From Strobilurus pachycystidiatus (lineage: Eukaryota; Basidiomycota; Agaricomycetes; Agaricales; Physalacriaceae), in assembly GCA_019915135.1 (NCBI GenBank), contig JAHLMK010000025.1, forward strand, positions 372,001 through 436,000: a DNA stretch of 64,000 bases. Direction: 5' to 3'. Each line of letters begins with the position of its first letter. The first letter of the stretch is position 1. Positions 23,305 through 34,397 of this stretch are shown here, piece by piece. A program made the translations under genes and the position numbers. The notes beneath the pieces are model-generated. The model was not told the origin of the DNA, ran no database searches, and saw only the letters and a list, made by a program, of their open reading frames with translations.

Positions 23305-26300
23305 TAGATCTTGACCTCACGCTCAAGAGGGTTGAATTTTGCGAGCCGAGCATCAAACAGCTGGATATGATTTGGAGCCAGAGAGTCACGGTTCTCGCCA
23401 GTGCAGAACTTGAGCTCGATGTAGACACCCTGGAAGAAGGATTGAGCAAGAGACTGATCACTGTTCTTCTGCCGTCGTAGGCCTTCGCTGAGCCATCCCT
23501 GAGACAGTATGTAAGTAAGTTGTCTCGCTTTGAGGGAATCACATACAAAAGAAGTCTCGTACTCTTTCACATCCTTTGGGGCAGCACAAGCCTCGATCAG
23601 GATCTTCCGGAAGTCGTTTCGCTTGGTTCGGAGTACTGAGCGGACAAGTGAAGATGGACGCGATTCCCGTTGGTTGTGAAGAGTGACCATGAACTTATAC
23701 AAGCCTTCAAAGATAGAACGACCGTCGTCGTTGAGTACAGATGATGCAAAACTATCCCAGTCGCACTCAGCAACAGCATGGATGGCTGTACATGACGCAT
23801 CGAGCCAGCACGAGTTGGACTCCCAGGGTATACCAGGAAGTATAGTGGCAATGGCATCCTTTGAGGACGACGGCGTGACAGGAGGTGAATCATCTGCAAC
23901 AGGCAAAGTGACCGGAGATGGCTTTTCAGCAGGGGATGGAGGAACGGGAACGCGCTTCGCCAGATTCGCTTCAAACTCAGCCTTTGCTTTGGCCTCCGAA
24001 CGCTTGTTGATCTTTGCAGTGGTGTCAGGAGGACGACCATCATTAGCATCAGCTCGCTTGGAGCGTGCTTCAGGCAAGCGACCAGGCTTCGTGATCCCAA
24101 TTTTCTCAGCAACTATCTTCCACGGCTCGGCCTTTCAATAGCGGATAAGTGTTCCAACTAGCGATAGGATTAGTAAGCTGACGATGGATTGAGATGAGTA
24201 TTTACGCACCTCTCACAGCATGAATCATTCGCGCAAAGTTCTCGCCTACTACCCACAAGTTCTCGAAGCCGTTCATCACATCATGAAACTTGCCACAGGC
24301 GGAGTAGAGCCTCCAGTGCATCGCCTCCTCAGCGTTCGTATCATCTGGAATTGCGTCCCATATGTCCGCATCCATGACACGCTGAGAGTGAAAGATCATA
24401 GCTGCGTGAGAGTCTCTCATCCACCACGCTAACCATGATGCTGTCTTTGCCCACTTTGCAACAATGTTCCGAGCAATGCGATGGAACTGTGCAACATCTG
24501 TCACCGTTCGAAGGGACTGGCACATAGCTGTGAACTGGGCGCTGTCTTCAGCTGGGATGATGTGGTGGTTTCGAGCAATTCTGGCACAAGCAGCACGGAA
24601 GTGCTCTTTACATCCCTTCAAGAGGCCTTCAGCCTCCTTTCGAAGCTCCTCCTCACTGCGAGTATTGTCAACATCCTCAAGATGGATGCGGACGTACGCC
24701 TTGATATAGCCAGATCGTTCCGCTGCACTAAAATCAAGAACCTGAGAGATATGAGACCAATGAATAAATAAGGAGTCAAACATACATTGGCATAGTGCAC
24801 TGGCTCAAGTTTGATGTTGGCGGTTCCAGCCTGTGTGCGCATAGTCTTGAAGAGAGCATAGAAATGCCACATGAAGTGCTCGGCTGATGCACTATTCACA
24901 AAGGAAAGTAGGACTGGGACCCAGCAGCAGAGTAACGGGGAATAGACGGAGCTAACCATGAGAAGATCGTTGCGTTCACGCCACCAGCCATGAGCCGCGT
25001 CAGATACAGTTCCGTTGAGCTGTCCGTCCTTGAGAATCTCCCGAGTGAGCATCTCCTTCATGCACTTATGCTGAACAGAAAGCACGACTTCCTTTCCGAA
25101 ATGTTCACCAACGACAAAGCCGTCATGTTTGGACTTGAACTCGGAGTATTGGGCGATGAAGTGACTGTTAGTGCGAGCGTTACGTTTGATTTGATTGCGC
25201 TTGGCACCAACATAGTCGGGGTTGGTCAAAGGAAGAGCGATTTCAGCGACAGATGGAGTGTGAGTGCCGTCCAGAAGCGGTAGACCAACAACAAGCTTCA
25301 GGGGTCCAGCAGTCGGATGCTCGCGTACAATCTTGGTGAACGCCTTCTCCGCCTTTGTTATAGACATGCGGAACAGTCTATAACACATGGTATATATAGC
25401 CCCAACCACACTAAATGACAAGTCGTCATAGTAGCCTTTTGGCTCAGTGGTTATTGTGTCAGAGGTTGGGCACGATTATTACAGCCTTAGCCGTAAGATG
25501 AAGCTCGTGTGTCGGCCGTGGGTGACGATGGAAGCCCCCGTTCTTGTAGTACACGCCTCCCGACCACGTCCACAGGCGGCAGACCACACCACTATGATCT
25601 GTCGTGCTCTGTCCACCACGACACGGTAGGTGTTGCAGAACGGCACCACAGCGACACGGCTTTTCCAGTTGGCGGGCTCGTGCTCCAGGCTTTGTTATGG
25701 GGCGCACGAGTATTTCACAGTCGTCGTTTGTACATGTCATGTAACCCAGACATTTACGAGTAGACTTCTTGCCCTCTTGCCACGTAGCCGCGGTGCTGGA
25801 ATGGTCGGGATCGCCGCCTCCGTTCTCGTATGGCTGATTCGAAATGAGGTTTTTTGTTTGCTGGAATGTTGCGTGGTCGGTGTTGAGAGTGAAGTTGCCA
25901 TCAGGAAGTCCATCCCAGGTCTCGGCAAGGACAGCGCTCTGCATATAGATGAAGACAGAGTTGATAAGGCCATCTGACCCAGCAGGAGGGGCGGAAAGCT
26001 CAACGTCATGAGGAGCGGCACCGGACGCACGGAAGGTGAGGTGAGCACTCTTGTAGACGTCATTCTCTGCTGGCGCACCCTCTTGGGCATTTGGACGCTT
26101 CTTCACAGGAGGCAAAGACTCGTTGTCAGAAGTTGACGGCGCGCCCTTGCGCTTGGAAGGGTGCGATGCTTTAGAGCTACGTGAAGCGTTTGTGCGCTTC
26201 TTTGGCGGTGGTGGAGAGTCGCCATCCGATTGAGACCGTCCGCGCTTGCGCTTTGCTGATTTCAGAACTTTAGCAACGAGCTCAAAAGTCCCATCCTTCA

Positions 26301-26701
26301 GCTGTCTGAAGCGAGGAGAGGAAGAGCGAGAGCGATCAGACAAGGGTGAGGGAGATGGTGATTGATCCGAGCGAGTCGCAGATTTTTTTGGGACCGTGGA
26401 CGCTTTGGAGGACGACGGTACACGGGCAGAGACATAACCCTTCAAAGTACCTGCAAAAATCCCTATGAGATATATTCAGCAGGTGGCCGGAGTCACGAAC
26501 CATTTTCATTCCAGACAGGCAACAAGTCGCCAATCGATCCCGGGACATGACTAGATAGGTGGTCCGGCGACGCTGTTGAGGTCGGTGAGTCATCCAAGCT
26601 TTCAAGCCGCTTCGCAAGAAAGCGACCGAACTTGGCCTGTTGACCTGTCAGTTGTGTTTAAAGCCGAGGTGTAAGTGACACATACCAGAGACTGCAGCAT
26701 A

Positions 26702-27085
26702 TCACAGCACGAGCTCGAGAACCGCTATGATGTGAGCAGGGAAAGTCCAACCAAGTCCAATTGAAATTTGTCGCGACGTTGTGCTGGTGGGGCCGCAAAT
26801 TTGAAATAAGTGCATAGATCACGCAGAAGTGCACGAAAAGTAGTCCCATTGTGGCAAGAATGAACGGCTGGGTTGTCTTCATAATGCCTATGATGATGGG
26901 CAGAAGACAAGACGTGTTGAACGTCTAATCGCCGGACTTCACGTAAACTCGCGTCATTTGATTTGGTTGATCCGGCATATGGCCTCAATCAACACGCTCC
27001 TAGAGCAGTCTGACTACCAACATCTGTTCAGTACTTGCACTATAATTTTTGAGCCTGTCACAACGGTATGCTTGATAGTCACTAT
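26702..27085. promoter_or_regulatory. Presumed 5' region of the MULE-like gene
   Basis: This stretch lies between the inferred start codon at 26701 and the small MITE at 27086. I find no distinct TATA box or repeat. An in-frame TAG upstream of ATG 26701 supports that start. Confidence 0.3.
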
Positions 27086-27291
27086 AGGACCCGTGTTTAT
27101 GCCACCAAGAGGTTAGATTTAAAATGCGGACAAATTTTTCGACCCTGAAATAATTCCCACGGTTTCTGGTCATTGCGGCAAACGATTCAGCTCATTCCGC
27201 ACCGAAAAGGTCGAAAAATTTCCGAAAAAAATTTCTGCAAATTTGTCCGCATTTTCACATCTAACCTCTTATAGGCATAAACACGGGTCCT
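27086..27291. mobile_element. 206-bp MITE with long inverted repeats
   Basis: The arms begin AGGACCCGTGTTTATGCC and match over about 50 bp, including GAGGTTAGAT and AAAATGCGGACAAATTT. The 8-bp duplication GTCACTAT flanks it (27078-27085 and 27292-27299). It has no coding capacity. The termini do not resemble those of the three TAGA-type MITEs in this window. Confidence 0.8.
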
Positions 27292-27369
27292 GTCACTATG
27301 TTATGCTCGATGGTCACATCTGGGTCACAATATTCTAGCTGGATTGATCACGGCGCCAGGGTCCCTCGC

Positions 27370-27475
27370 AAACAATCGATCGCCCACGCCCACGGCACTT
27401 GAGCACGACCACGGTACCATCCACGGTACCACAACCACGTCCCCCACGGCACCACGTCCTCATCCACGGTACTTT
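27370..27475. repeat. Cluster of CCACGG/GGTACC short repeats, right flank of the large transposon
   Basis: At least six CCACGG motifs occur, two of them as CCACGGTACC. They mirror the larger cluster at 13200-13640 across the MULE-like gene and may be its subterminal repeats. Confidence 0.4.
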
Positions 27476-28676
27476 TGTTGTGCCCGGCCAAGAGCGCTGC
27501 AAAGAGGAAGAAGAATCTGCTCGCCACCGACCGCTCGTTCACGCCAACCCGGCAACAGGTTCCCCCGACAGATACGCTGTGGGAAACCCCCAAGAGGGCC
27601 ATTCAGCATGGGGAGCCCGCGCCGAAGAAGGCCAAGGACGCTGCCATTGCCGCTGCACCGTATGGCAACTGCTGTGCTTTCTGCAGGAAGCCGAACCAGA
27701 GCGGTAAACTGATTTGTATTGCGCATATTATGGATTGGGCGCTCGCAGGCGACGCCAATTCGGTGGGTCTGTCTTTTCCAAGATAAAACGCAGATATCTC
27801 ACAGACTCCAGTTAGCAGCACTCGAGCTATTTTGGGGCATGTTGCAGCGCACCATGTGCCTTCACTCGCGATACAACATGGTTCCGCGTACGTTGATTCT
27901 TTGACTTCGTTCTTCGTTTGTCCTCTGACCGTCCTCACAGTGTGTCTCAACTCCCACGGTTCTCTGGATAACGATCTAATCAGTGCATTTCCCTCATCCA
28001 AGGACATCGTGGTCCTCAAGAAATTCACCAAGTTATCACTTGATGAACGGCGTCAGACTCCGGCCTTCGAGGTCAGTTCTTCATCCGTCGATGTTTCCAG
28101 CCCACCGAGCTTACCTTCCGCTCGAAGTACCTCCCACATACGCCCTACAACAAACGCACAATGCGACTTGTCTTTCTTGACTGCCAGTCTGGAGCCTTTC
28201 ATCGGTACAAAGACAGACGAAGCTCGGACGGCTTGAAATGGGTCTCGACCGATGATCAGCAAAAGATACGCGCGCCATACGCTGCACTCTCTGAGGTTCC
28301 AACTCACCTCAGCCCGTGGGTTCTCGCCTGGAGCGCAGGATCCAAGGTGACCAAGCTATTTGAATCAGGCGATCTTGACATGGACAAATTCTCTGACAAT
28401 GTGGCTGCGGATATGAAGTCGCTCATGGTGATGTTCAAGAAGTGGACGGATGAGACCGAACTCCCATCGTCCTACTTATACTCTCCTGTCGCCCCGACCA
28501 CTCCTGTCAATCTTGGAGATGATTCTGATGAAGAGTCGCCTTGCTGTGGTGGATGCTCCATGGTGCACCCTGCGTCCCCCGACGAGTCACCTTCACCTCG
28601 GACTCCTTCTCCTCGTCCAGTTAGGCGCGGCGCTCAATCAACGCCTATGAGGTCGACTGTTCAGGACAGGGACTAG
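27475..28676 (+). CDS. HNH-nuclease-like protein, 5' end uncertain
   Basis: At least four exons are joined by short introns (donors near 27764, 27890 and 28071) and end at the TAG at 28674-28676. A motif FCRKPNQSGKLICIAHI, then NMVPLCLNSHGSLDND further on, resembles the Cys pairs plus AHI...N...H pattern of fungal HNH domains. Downstream are a second conserved-looking segment (PYNKRTMRLVFLDCQSGAF), an acidic stretch and a Ser/Pro-rich tail. No ATG opens the first exon cleanly, and it starts where the CCACGG repeat cluster ends, so the true 5' end may be displaced or altered by the neighbouring transposon. Nuclease function is an inference from pattern only. Confidence 0.5.
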
Positions 28677-30342
28677 CATGGAACGGACTCGTGTGTTCAA
28701 GTTTGCTGATCGATTCGTTGTACTTACTTATGCCCTGAAGTTGTGCCATTTACTTATGCTCCCCTGTCTCACTTACTTACGTCTATGCTTATGTGATTAT
28801 ATGTTCCATGTGTTGCCTACGTGCAATTGGGGTTCTTATGACAAGCAACATGCCTATGTGCAGCTGGCGCTACGTCCGTCCCACGCCTCAAGTTAATGTG
28901 CTCTTAATCGTCATGCATACTTATTCGCGTCTCACGAACTCTCGAGCTCAATGGACGTAGAGTCAGAGGTACTTCATGGAGAAGCCGTGAGACGTCGAGG
29001 GAAGCTATAGACAGCCGCCAAACGCCATCAGAACGCCATGGACCATGGCCGTAGAAGTGCAAGGCGCACGTAATGGCCATCGAACACAGTGTTCGGCAAC
29101 TTCCGCTCTCCTCTCCCGGTTTCATGACGCCTCCCCCTTTGAGAGCTGAGCTCTCGTGACTCCGATCTTTCTACAGCACTGTCAGAGAGCACATGTCTCT
29201 CATTCTATAGGAGCCACACGCAGCGTTCCTTTTTTGTCGCTCCCACAATGACCGAAGTCTGTATCTACAGCAAACCGTCTTGGCCCTTTGCGGGCTATAT
29301 GGCATTATTTTCTTGGATTCAGGATGGAATTGACGTGCAAGATCTCTCCACTTTATGGGGGCACAGGGCTTTTTGGACGCGGGAGCAGGACCGATTGCTT
29401 AACATCGTCGGGTCCGCCAATTGCCATCTATCTTTATGTCGTACCCGTGTTCAGACTGTCCCGGGAGCCTTGTGACAACGCTTCCAAGATCGTCGCTGTC
29501 ATCCGGTTCTCTATCTTCTCAACGCGGAAACATGAAGGACGTAGCAATTCATAGTTTTACCTTCGCCGCCCTTTCTACGAAGGATTCTTCCCCTCTCTGA
29601 CAGATTGCTCTCTCGTTTTCAATAGCAACATTACTCATTGAGACACGCAGGTGTCCCGTCGTCTTTACAGTAGCTGTGGGATGCTGAATGCTTCGGATCT
29701 CTCAGCGCTGATCAGCCTCCAACAGGATTGGGATGACTGACCCCGCCGGGACCGGGTCTCCATGCCAGTGGCGCTGTGTTCTCTAGTAGTATAAAGGTCA
29801 GGATGCGGCTTTAGGTCTCCCCATATCTCCCAGGACATGTCTATCAGCAATGTGAGCTCCGGCACCATTGCAGTAGTACTCAATACTCATCCTCCTTCAT
29901 CCAGCGAAAGCCGGAAGTGACCTATGACACCGGGGGCAAACACCCCCGCACCACGTTTCTGGTGCGTTAAACGCACCAGAATTTCATCGACGATCTTTTC
30001 CCGGGATTGCGGGCCGGGGGCATGCGACGAACCAGCTCGGTTGAATGAATCGATATAATGATCATTGACTAATATATATCAATTTTGATAACAAAAATGT
30101 ATTTTTATCTTGGCCGGACATAAGTCATGGCGCGCGGCGCGACTAGAAAAACCGATGAAAGCTGCGCGCATTCAAAATTGACGCGACTCCTACAACAGAA
30201 GTTACATGAAAACAGTATTCGCAAGAGATTGTGTTCTACGTGTACATCATGCTATAATACAATATCTGAATGAGTAGACAGGCGGCAGTAACAAGAATAT
30301 GATAGCAAGCTGTAATACACTACGCGACAATGAATAAGAATT
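28677..30342. other. Gene-poor interval
   Basis: I find no multi-exon gene here. One short frame at 29248-29475 opens with ATG after a plausible leader and is rich in Trp (PSWPFAGYMALFSW), but lacks further support. The interval also holds a paired-hairpin repeat at about 29925-30026 and an AT-rich patch near 30050-30110. Confidence 0.4.
29925..30026 (+). repeat. Paired-hairpin repeat, copy 1
   Basis: About 100 bp with two strong hairpins: CGGGGGCAAACACCCCCG and TCTGGTGCGTTAAACGCACC (the second stem continues AGA). A nearly identical copy lies inverted at about 62886-62987. Hairpins near one end recall Helitron or other rolling-circle element termini, but I see neither a second end nor a Rep/helicase gene. 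Confidence 0.6.
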
Positions 30343-30852
30343 TTAGAGAACCTACAAGAGAGTAAGACCGGCGAACGAGAAGTTTGCAAAGAGCTGCGTA
30401 CCTCGATGTGATCGCTCTCGCGGAACCAGTTTCTGAAGCGGCGCTGCTTCTCCGGAATGTTGATGTGGCGTGTAATCATGGCGTTGACGCTGCCAGGGTT
30501 TTCGAGCTCGTGGACAAAAGGCGTACTATCCGCCAATCCATACCAGTGCACAGTGCCGATGCACCAGTTCTCCGCGTTGAACACCCGGATAGTCAGGTGC
30601 CCATATGCGTCCTTGGCGTCGGGGTCGTGCCAGGCGGTTTTACTGGATGGAAGATGAGAGAGGGCCCCGGAATCGACGAAGGTCATACGCGAGTGCGAAT
30701 GTGGCCGCATCAGGGCCAAAGCAAAACGCGTGCTTCCGGAGCGCATCGTGGAGGGCGGTGTAGCCGATAGTGTGCCCGGTCGGCGCCTCCCAGCGGGTGA
30801 AAAGATGCGGGCCATTGCGCGGGCGAAAGAGTCGGATAGTTCTAGCGGGCAT
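30343..30852 (-). CDS. Small hypothetical protein
   Basis: ATG at 30852. A 45-nt intron (GTATGACC...CATCCAG, around 30646-30690) and a second intron before the final two codons give about 135 residues. It opens with a basic segment (MPARTIRLFRPRNG) and contains YGHLTIRVFNAENW and HINIPEKQRRFRNWF. No signal peptide or membrane segment is present and I do not recognise the family. A possible upstream exon ending at a GTGAGT donor near 30911 cannot be excluded. Confidence 0.5.
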
Positions 30853-31385
30853 GGTAGGAGCTAGACGACGCCAATTGAATATATATCAGGATGTAAACAC
30901 GAAGACTCACCTTGCAAATGCTGATGGTTTGTGCGTTGTCGAGCGTGAATGAAGGCGTTCGCGTAGTTGGCACTTGGATGGATGATGCGATCGAGTCCGT
31001 ATTTGGACGATACGCATCCGGATCGCTATCACTGCAACTTACTCCTGCTTTCGCCCAATCTAAAGTGGACGACGTTCGGGTGCCCGCTAGAGACAGCGAT
31101 GACGCGGTCGCAAGAAAGATTTGCTCCGAGACCGTACTTGGAGCTCGCAGCAAGATGAGCGCTGGCACAGCGCATTTGGACGGCATGGACGCTAGCGTAG
31201 ATGGAAGGCAGCGCACACGAGACGACTTGGAGAAAGAGGCGGAAGAATGTGGCTGAGTCTTGCAGACGGAATGAAAAATTGAAGAAGGGACGCGCGAGCG
31301 ATGAATGCGACTTGCAGCGCCCAGCGAGCGTCGTTCAACCTCTTCAAGGTGCGTTGCCTTGCAGGACACTGAAACGATGTTGCAG

Positions 31386-31445
31386 TGTTGTCCACTAAGT
31401 CAATGTCAATGGTGGTGTTGTCCACTAGGTCAATGCCAATGGTGG
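31386..31445. repeat. 30-bp tandem repeat, two copies
   Basis: The unit TGTTGTCCACTAAGTCAATG... is repeated with two changes (31386-31415 and 31416-31445). No coding role is evident. Confidence 0.7.
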
Positions 31446-31739
31446 GTCCGCCGACGGCCTCGCCGTCATCGGCGCGCTGAAGGCATCTGCTCTTAGCTCC
31501 CGAGAGTTTACTTCCAAGCGGCTTCCTCCCGGCCATCGCTGGTGCACGTGGTACCTGTCCCCTTGCTCTCCCCCTCTGAGCCCTCCAATCAGGCAGTCTT
31601 CTCCGCTACACCACCTCCACCGCCACCTGATCGAGTCCATCAGCATCATCGGACGACGAATTCACCTCTTCCACCACCACCACTCGTTCCCCAGCAAAGT
31701 CTTCTCCTCTACCACCAATCCGTCCGCCAGGCTCCAAAG

Positions 31740-31935
31740 TTTCGGGGGGGAGGGGGGGAGGGGGGGGGGAGGGGGGGGGGGAGCCGCCGAGAAGCGACGT
31801 GGGCCGCCGACTCTAGAATATGATTGCGGTTACCGATGGCATATTGATTTATGGTGCGCGAAGCAGGGTGGGAAGAGGGGGGGGGCTCCGACGTTGGGGG
31901 GGGGGGCGGGGGGGGGCGACATCGGGGGTGGGTGC
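31740..31935 (+). repeat. G-run low-complexity tract
   Basis: Two dense clusters of G-runs of 5-10 bases lie at 31744-31783 and 31876-31930. They could form G-quadruplexes. The open frames across them encode Pro/Gly homopolymers and are not credible genes. Confidence 0.7.
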
Positions 31936-32139
31936 GCCGACGCTGGGAAGGGGCGCCGACGTTGAGGGGGTGCAGGGACTCGGGAAGACGTGAGCGAGAA
32001 CAAGGGAGAAGTCGGAGAGAACGATTACACTGTCGGCGAATAGTGCGGACAGAGGTGACGAAGGCAGGCGACGTTAGTGAGTATGTCGGAGATGTAGCGC
32101 CGCCTCTTCGTCCGTCGAGGAATGGCAAGGAGGTATAAA

Positions 32140-34080
32140 AGCCTGATGTACATGCGAGGGAAAATGAAGGATCGAAGCAAGCGCCGATCCTCGATGAGTT
32201 GCTTGTACTCGTCGTCGAGAAGGCGTTAAAGGTCCAAAGAGCTATCGTCGATGCCCACCCTCCATGAAACCACCAGCCGGGCTAGTCACGTCAACGCGGT
32301 AGTTGTGCTCAAACTCCACATCGTTGAGGCGGAATGTGTCGGTACTCTGCTTCTCGATGAAGGCGCCATCCATGCCATCTTCGACGTACACGAACTGCAG
32401 GAAATCGCCGAGCGAGTTCCACACAGTACCATCGTAACACACCATCATATCCTCCAGCGCCTTCACCAGCCGACGCTGGATGTAACCAATCTCGGCAGTC
32501 TTGACGGCGGTATCGTTTAAACCCTCTCGTCCGGCCATAGCGTGAAAGAAGAGCTCTTGCGGCGTCAGGCCACGCGAGTAAGAGTTCTCCACGAAACCCC
32601 TCGCCTCGGGACTGAAGTCGTCCTTCGTGAAATGCGGCAGAGTCCTATGCCTGAACTCAAACGGAATACGACGACCCTCAACTGACTGCTGCCCCACACA
32701 TACCGACATCTGCGAGAGTTTGATGAAGGAACCCTCGCGGAACCGGCGACCACCATCTGCTTCACGTTGTCGTCCTTCAGGTTCTGCTGCGCAGATCGAC
32801 CAGACGTATCACGAGCCAAGTTAAGCTTGCGCTCGACCATACTCTCGAAAGACTCTCGAATCGTCATACCGGGCGAGGGCTTCAGTCAGTCGTGCGTCGC
32901 GTCCTCGATAATCTCCTGCAGGCGAACCTTCTTCTCCGCGATGGTAGCAGTGATGTGGCTCATCGTCTCCTTGTCGGCGATGGCGTACCCAATACCGATA
33001 CTGAAACCGTTGTGGAACAGCCAGTAGTTCACCACCGGCTGTAGACCAGTGAAGAGTGTCCTCGTCGCGTCGGGGCCCTTCTCTCGGAAGACGACATGCA
33101 CCAGACCTCCCTGCGACGCACCGACCGTCTTCTTTTCCACCACGCCGTAAATGATCTCCCCGTTCTCGATGAGGATACCAGAATCATGAGACGGATTAGG
33201 CGACTTGGGGTCAGAGGCGCGCGAAATATTGATGCCGCGAGGTATCGCCATGCTAAGAATCTGTTGACCGGTCCAAAGAAACTTCGGCTTGATGATAGCA
33301 GGCGTAGGCGCCGCGCCATCCCAGTCCCGCACCCACAGAAGGATATTTTGGACCTGATTCCAGTCGAGGAAGCAGTCCCAGAGAGTGAACTTCCGAATAC
33401 CACAGAGCGTGTCCTGCACGATACCCATGACGGCCTTGCTCGCTTGTGGAGAGATGGTCTGTTGTGGATTAAGTCGGAAAGCTGCAAAATACTTGTCAGG
33501 TCTGAAGAACGAAAGAAAAGGAAGCAAACACACTAGAATAAGGCATCAACTTTACTCTATGAGCCATCATACTCGTTTTGTGCAAACTAGGCTGCCGATT
33601 GAACAGCACGAAACTAAGCATAAAGCACATTCAATACGTGAAACATCGCAAAGAATGAGACACATACTCGTCATCCTTCAGGTGTCTCTCCCTCTTGTTG
33701 TACCGTAGATCAATACGTTCACCTGCATCACGAACAACATATCGTGCGCCAGGATATTCACGTGGTCCATTCCGCACAAGCTATGGAATGTCACTGCACG
33801 GGAGTTAGTCTCGGTGTGGTTAGTGGAGTCATAGGGCTTACCTCGCTGGGGATATGTCAAGTTCATCGCAATCGTCTTGGGCACGCCCACCTCGTCGAGC
33901 TCCAGGTTCGGGTCACCAGTAATGACCGTACGCGCAGAAAAGTCAACACGCTTCCCCAAGAGGCTCCCGCGGAGACGACCTTCTTTCCCCTTAGGCGCGC
34001 ACGAAAGGCCTTCATTGGATGACCGAATTTTTGAGGGCCTGTATACCGAAAATGATTGTAATATCATCGACTCCAATCAT
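32140..34080 (-). pseudogene. RPB1: RNA polymerase II largest subunit (RPB1) pseudogene fragment
   Basis: Segments unmistakably from RPB1 appear in order on the minus strand: GKEGRLRG...[17 protein letters not shown] near 33.9 kb, [17 protein letters not shown] near 33.4 kb, LRESFE-like sequence at 32.85 kb, and [19 protein letters not shown] to [16 protein letters not shown] at 32.7-32.25 kb. They cover only the middle of the normal protein, with neither the N-terminal domain nor the C-terminal heptads. Frame changes occur just upstream of the GKEGR block and beyond PAGGF, and some invariant residues are altered (FEFRH for FGFRH). Short introns seem to be retained, so it arose from a DNA duplication, not from retroposed mRNA. 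It is not the cell's working RPB1. Confidence 0.85.
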
Positions 34081-34268
34081 GAGATAGCGTACCTGGAGGA
34101 GCTGCTCAAGCTTGTCTTTTTTTGGTACTGTGCGAGCAGATTGAGACCCTCCTTCCTAATAGATGAGCCCTGATGAAATGTAAACAAGAATTGCAGTGCA
34201 TATAGGTGTTGCGTACTTACGAACGAGTCTTGCATTGAGGAGCTACAAATGTTTAACGCGCTACTTGG

Positions 34269-34345
34269 TCACCCGAAGGCTCAGCCCAAAACCCACGACA
34301 AGGGGGCGCGCGGATGCAACGAGCACCCGATTTTGGGGACATCCA
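34269..34345 (+). repeat. Module flank repeat, copy 1 (3' of chromodomain gene 1)
   Basis: About 75 bp containing ACCCGAAGGCT, CCCACGACAAGGGGGCGCGC and CACCCG(A)TTTTGGGG is shared with 46918-46990. Each copy lies about 55-100 bp beyond the stop codon of a chromodomain gene, so it marks the edge of a duplicated block. Confidence 0.7.
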
Positions 34346-34397
34346 GTGGTGGTAGAGGGATGCAAACAGTACATTATGATGGGTACAAAGTAAAATT

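Larger units (their letters stand above)
13949..26701 (-). pseudogene. MULE-like transposon gene (GCM finger, transposase, USP-like protease, PHD) split by four insertions
   Basis: Subtracting the insertions gives exons 26701-26687, 26636-26501, 26450-25483, 25352-24786, 24741-24217, 24131-23547, 23498-20160 (minus two elements), 20108-20076, 20025-19812, 19761-14591 (minus the LTR element) and 14092-13949: 5,103 nt, about 1,700 residues, no stop. Domains in order: Ser/Lys-rich N-terminus; GCM/WRKY-type zinc finger (about 280-365); MULE-like transposase with acidic residues in SDAAHGWW, LDFSAAERSG and DTNAEEAMHW; USP-like cysteine protease with ESNSCWLDAS (Cys about 845) and GNHFVTHS (His about 1089); PHD finger about 1266-1321; a possible SH3-like segment (LVRLGTYFYPVRL); Lys-rich tail. 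As it stands the gene is broken by one retroelement and two DNA elements in exons and one MITE in the last intron. Exon 1 (15 nt) is the least certain part. Confidence 0.75.

Noticed and set aside
25385..25482. tRNA- or SINE-like A box (TGGCTCAGTGG) inside an intron
   Set aside because: No B box, tail or duplication is visible, and the whole stretch is explained as a 130-nt intron of the MULE-like gene.
30842..31369. Serine-rich frame upstream of the small gene at 30.3-30.9 kb
   Set aside because: Frames are open on both strands here and composition is biased; a donor-like GTGAGT at its end is the only support.
31542..32128. Frames rich in Pro or Gly on both strands
   Set aside because: They come from G-run low-complexity DNA and contain homopolymers with no domain or splice logic.
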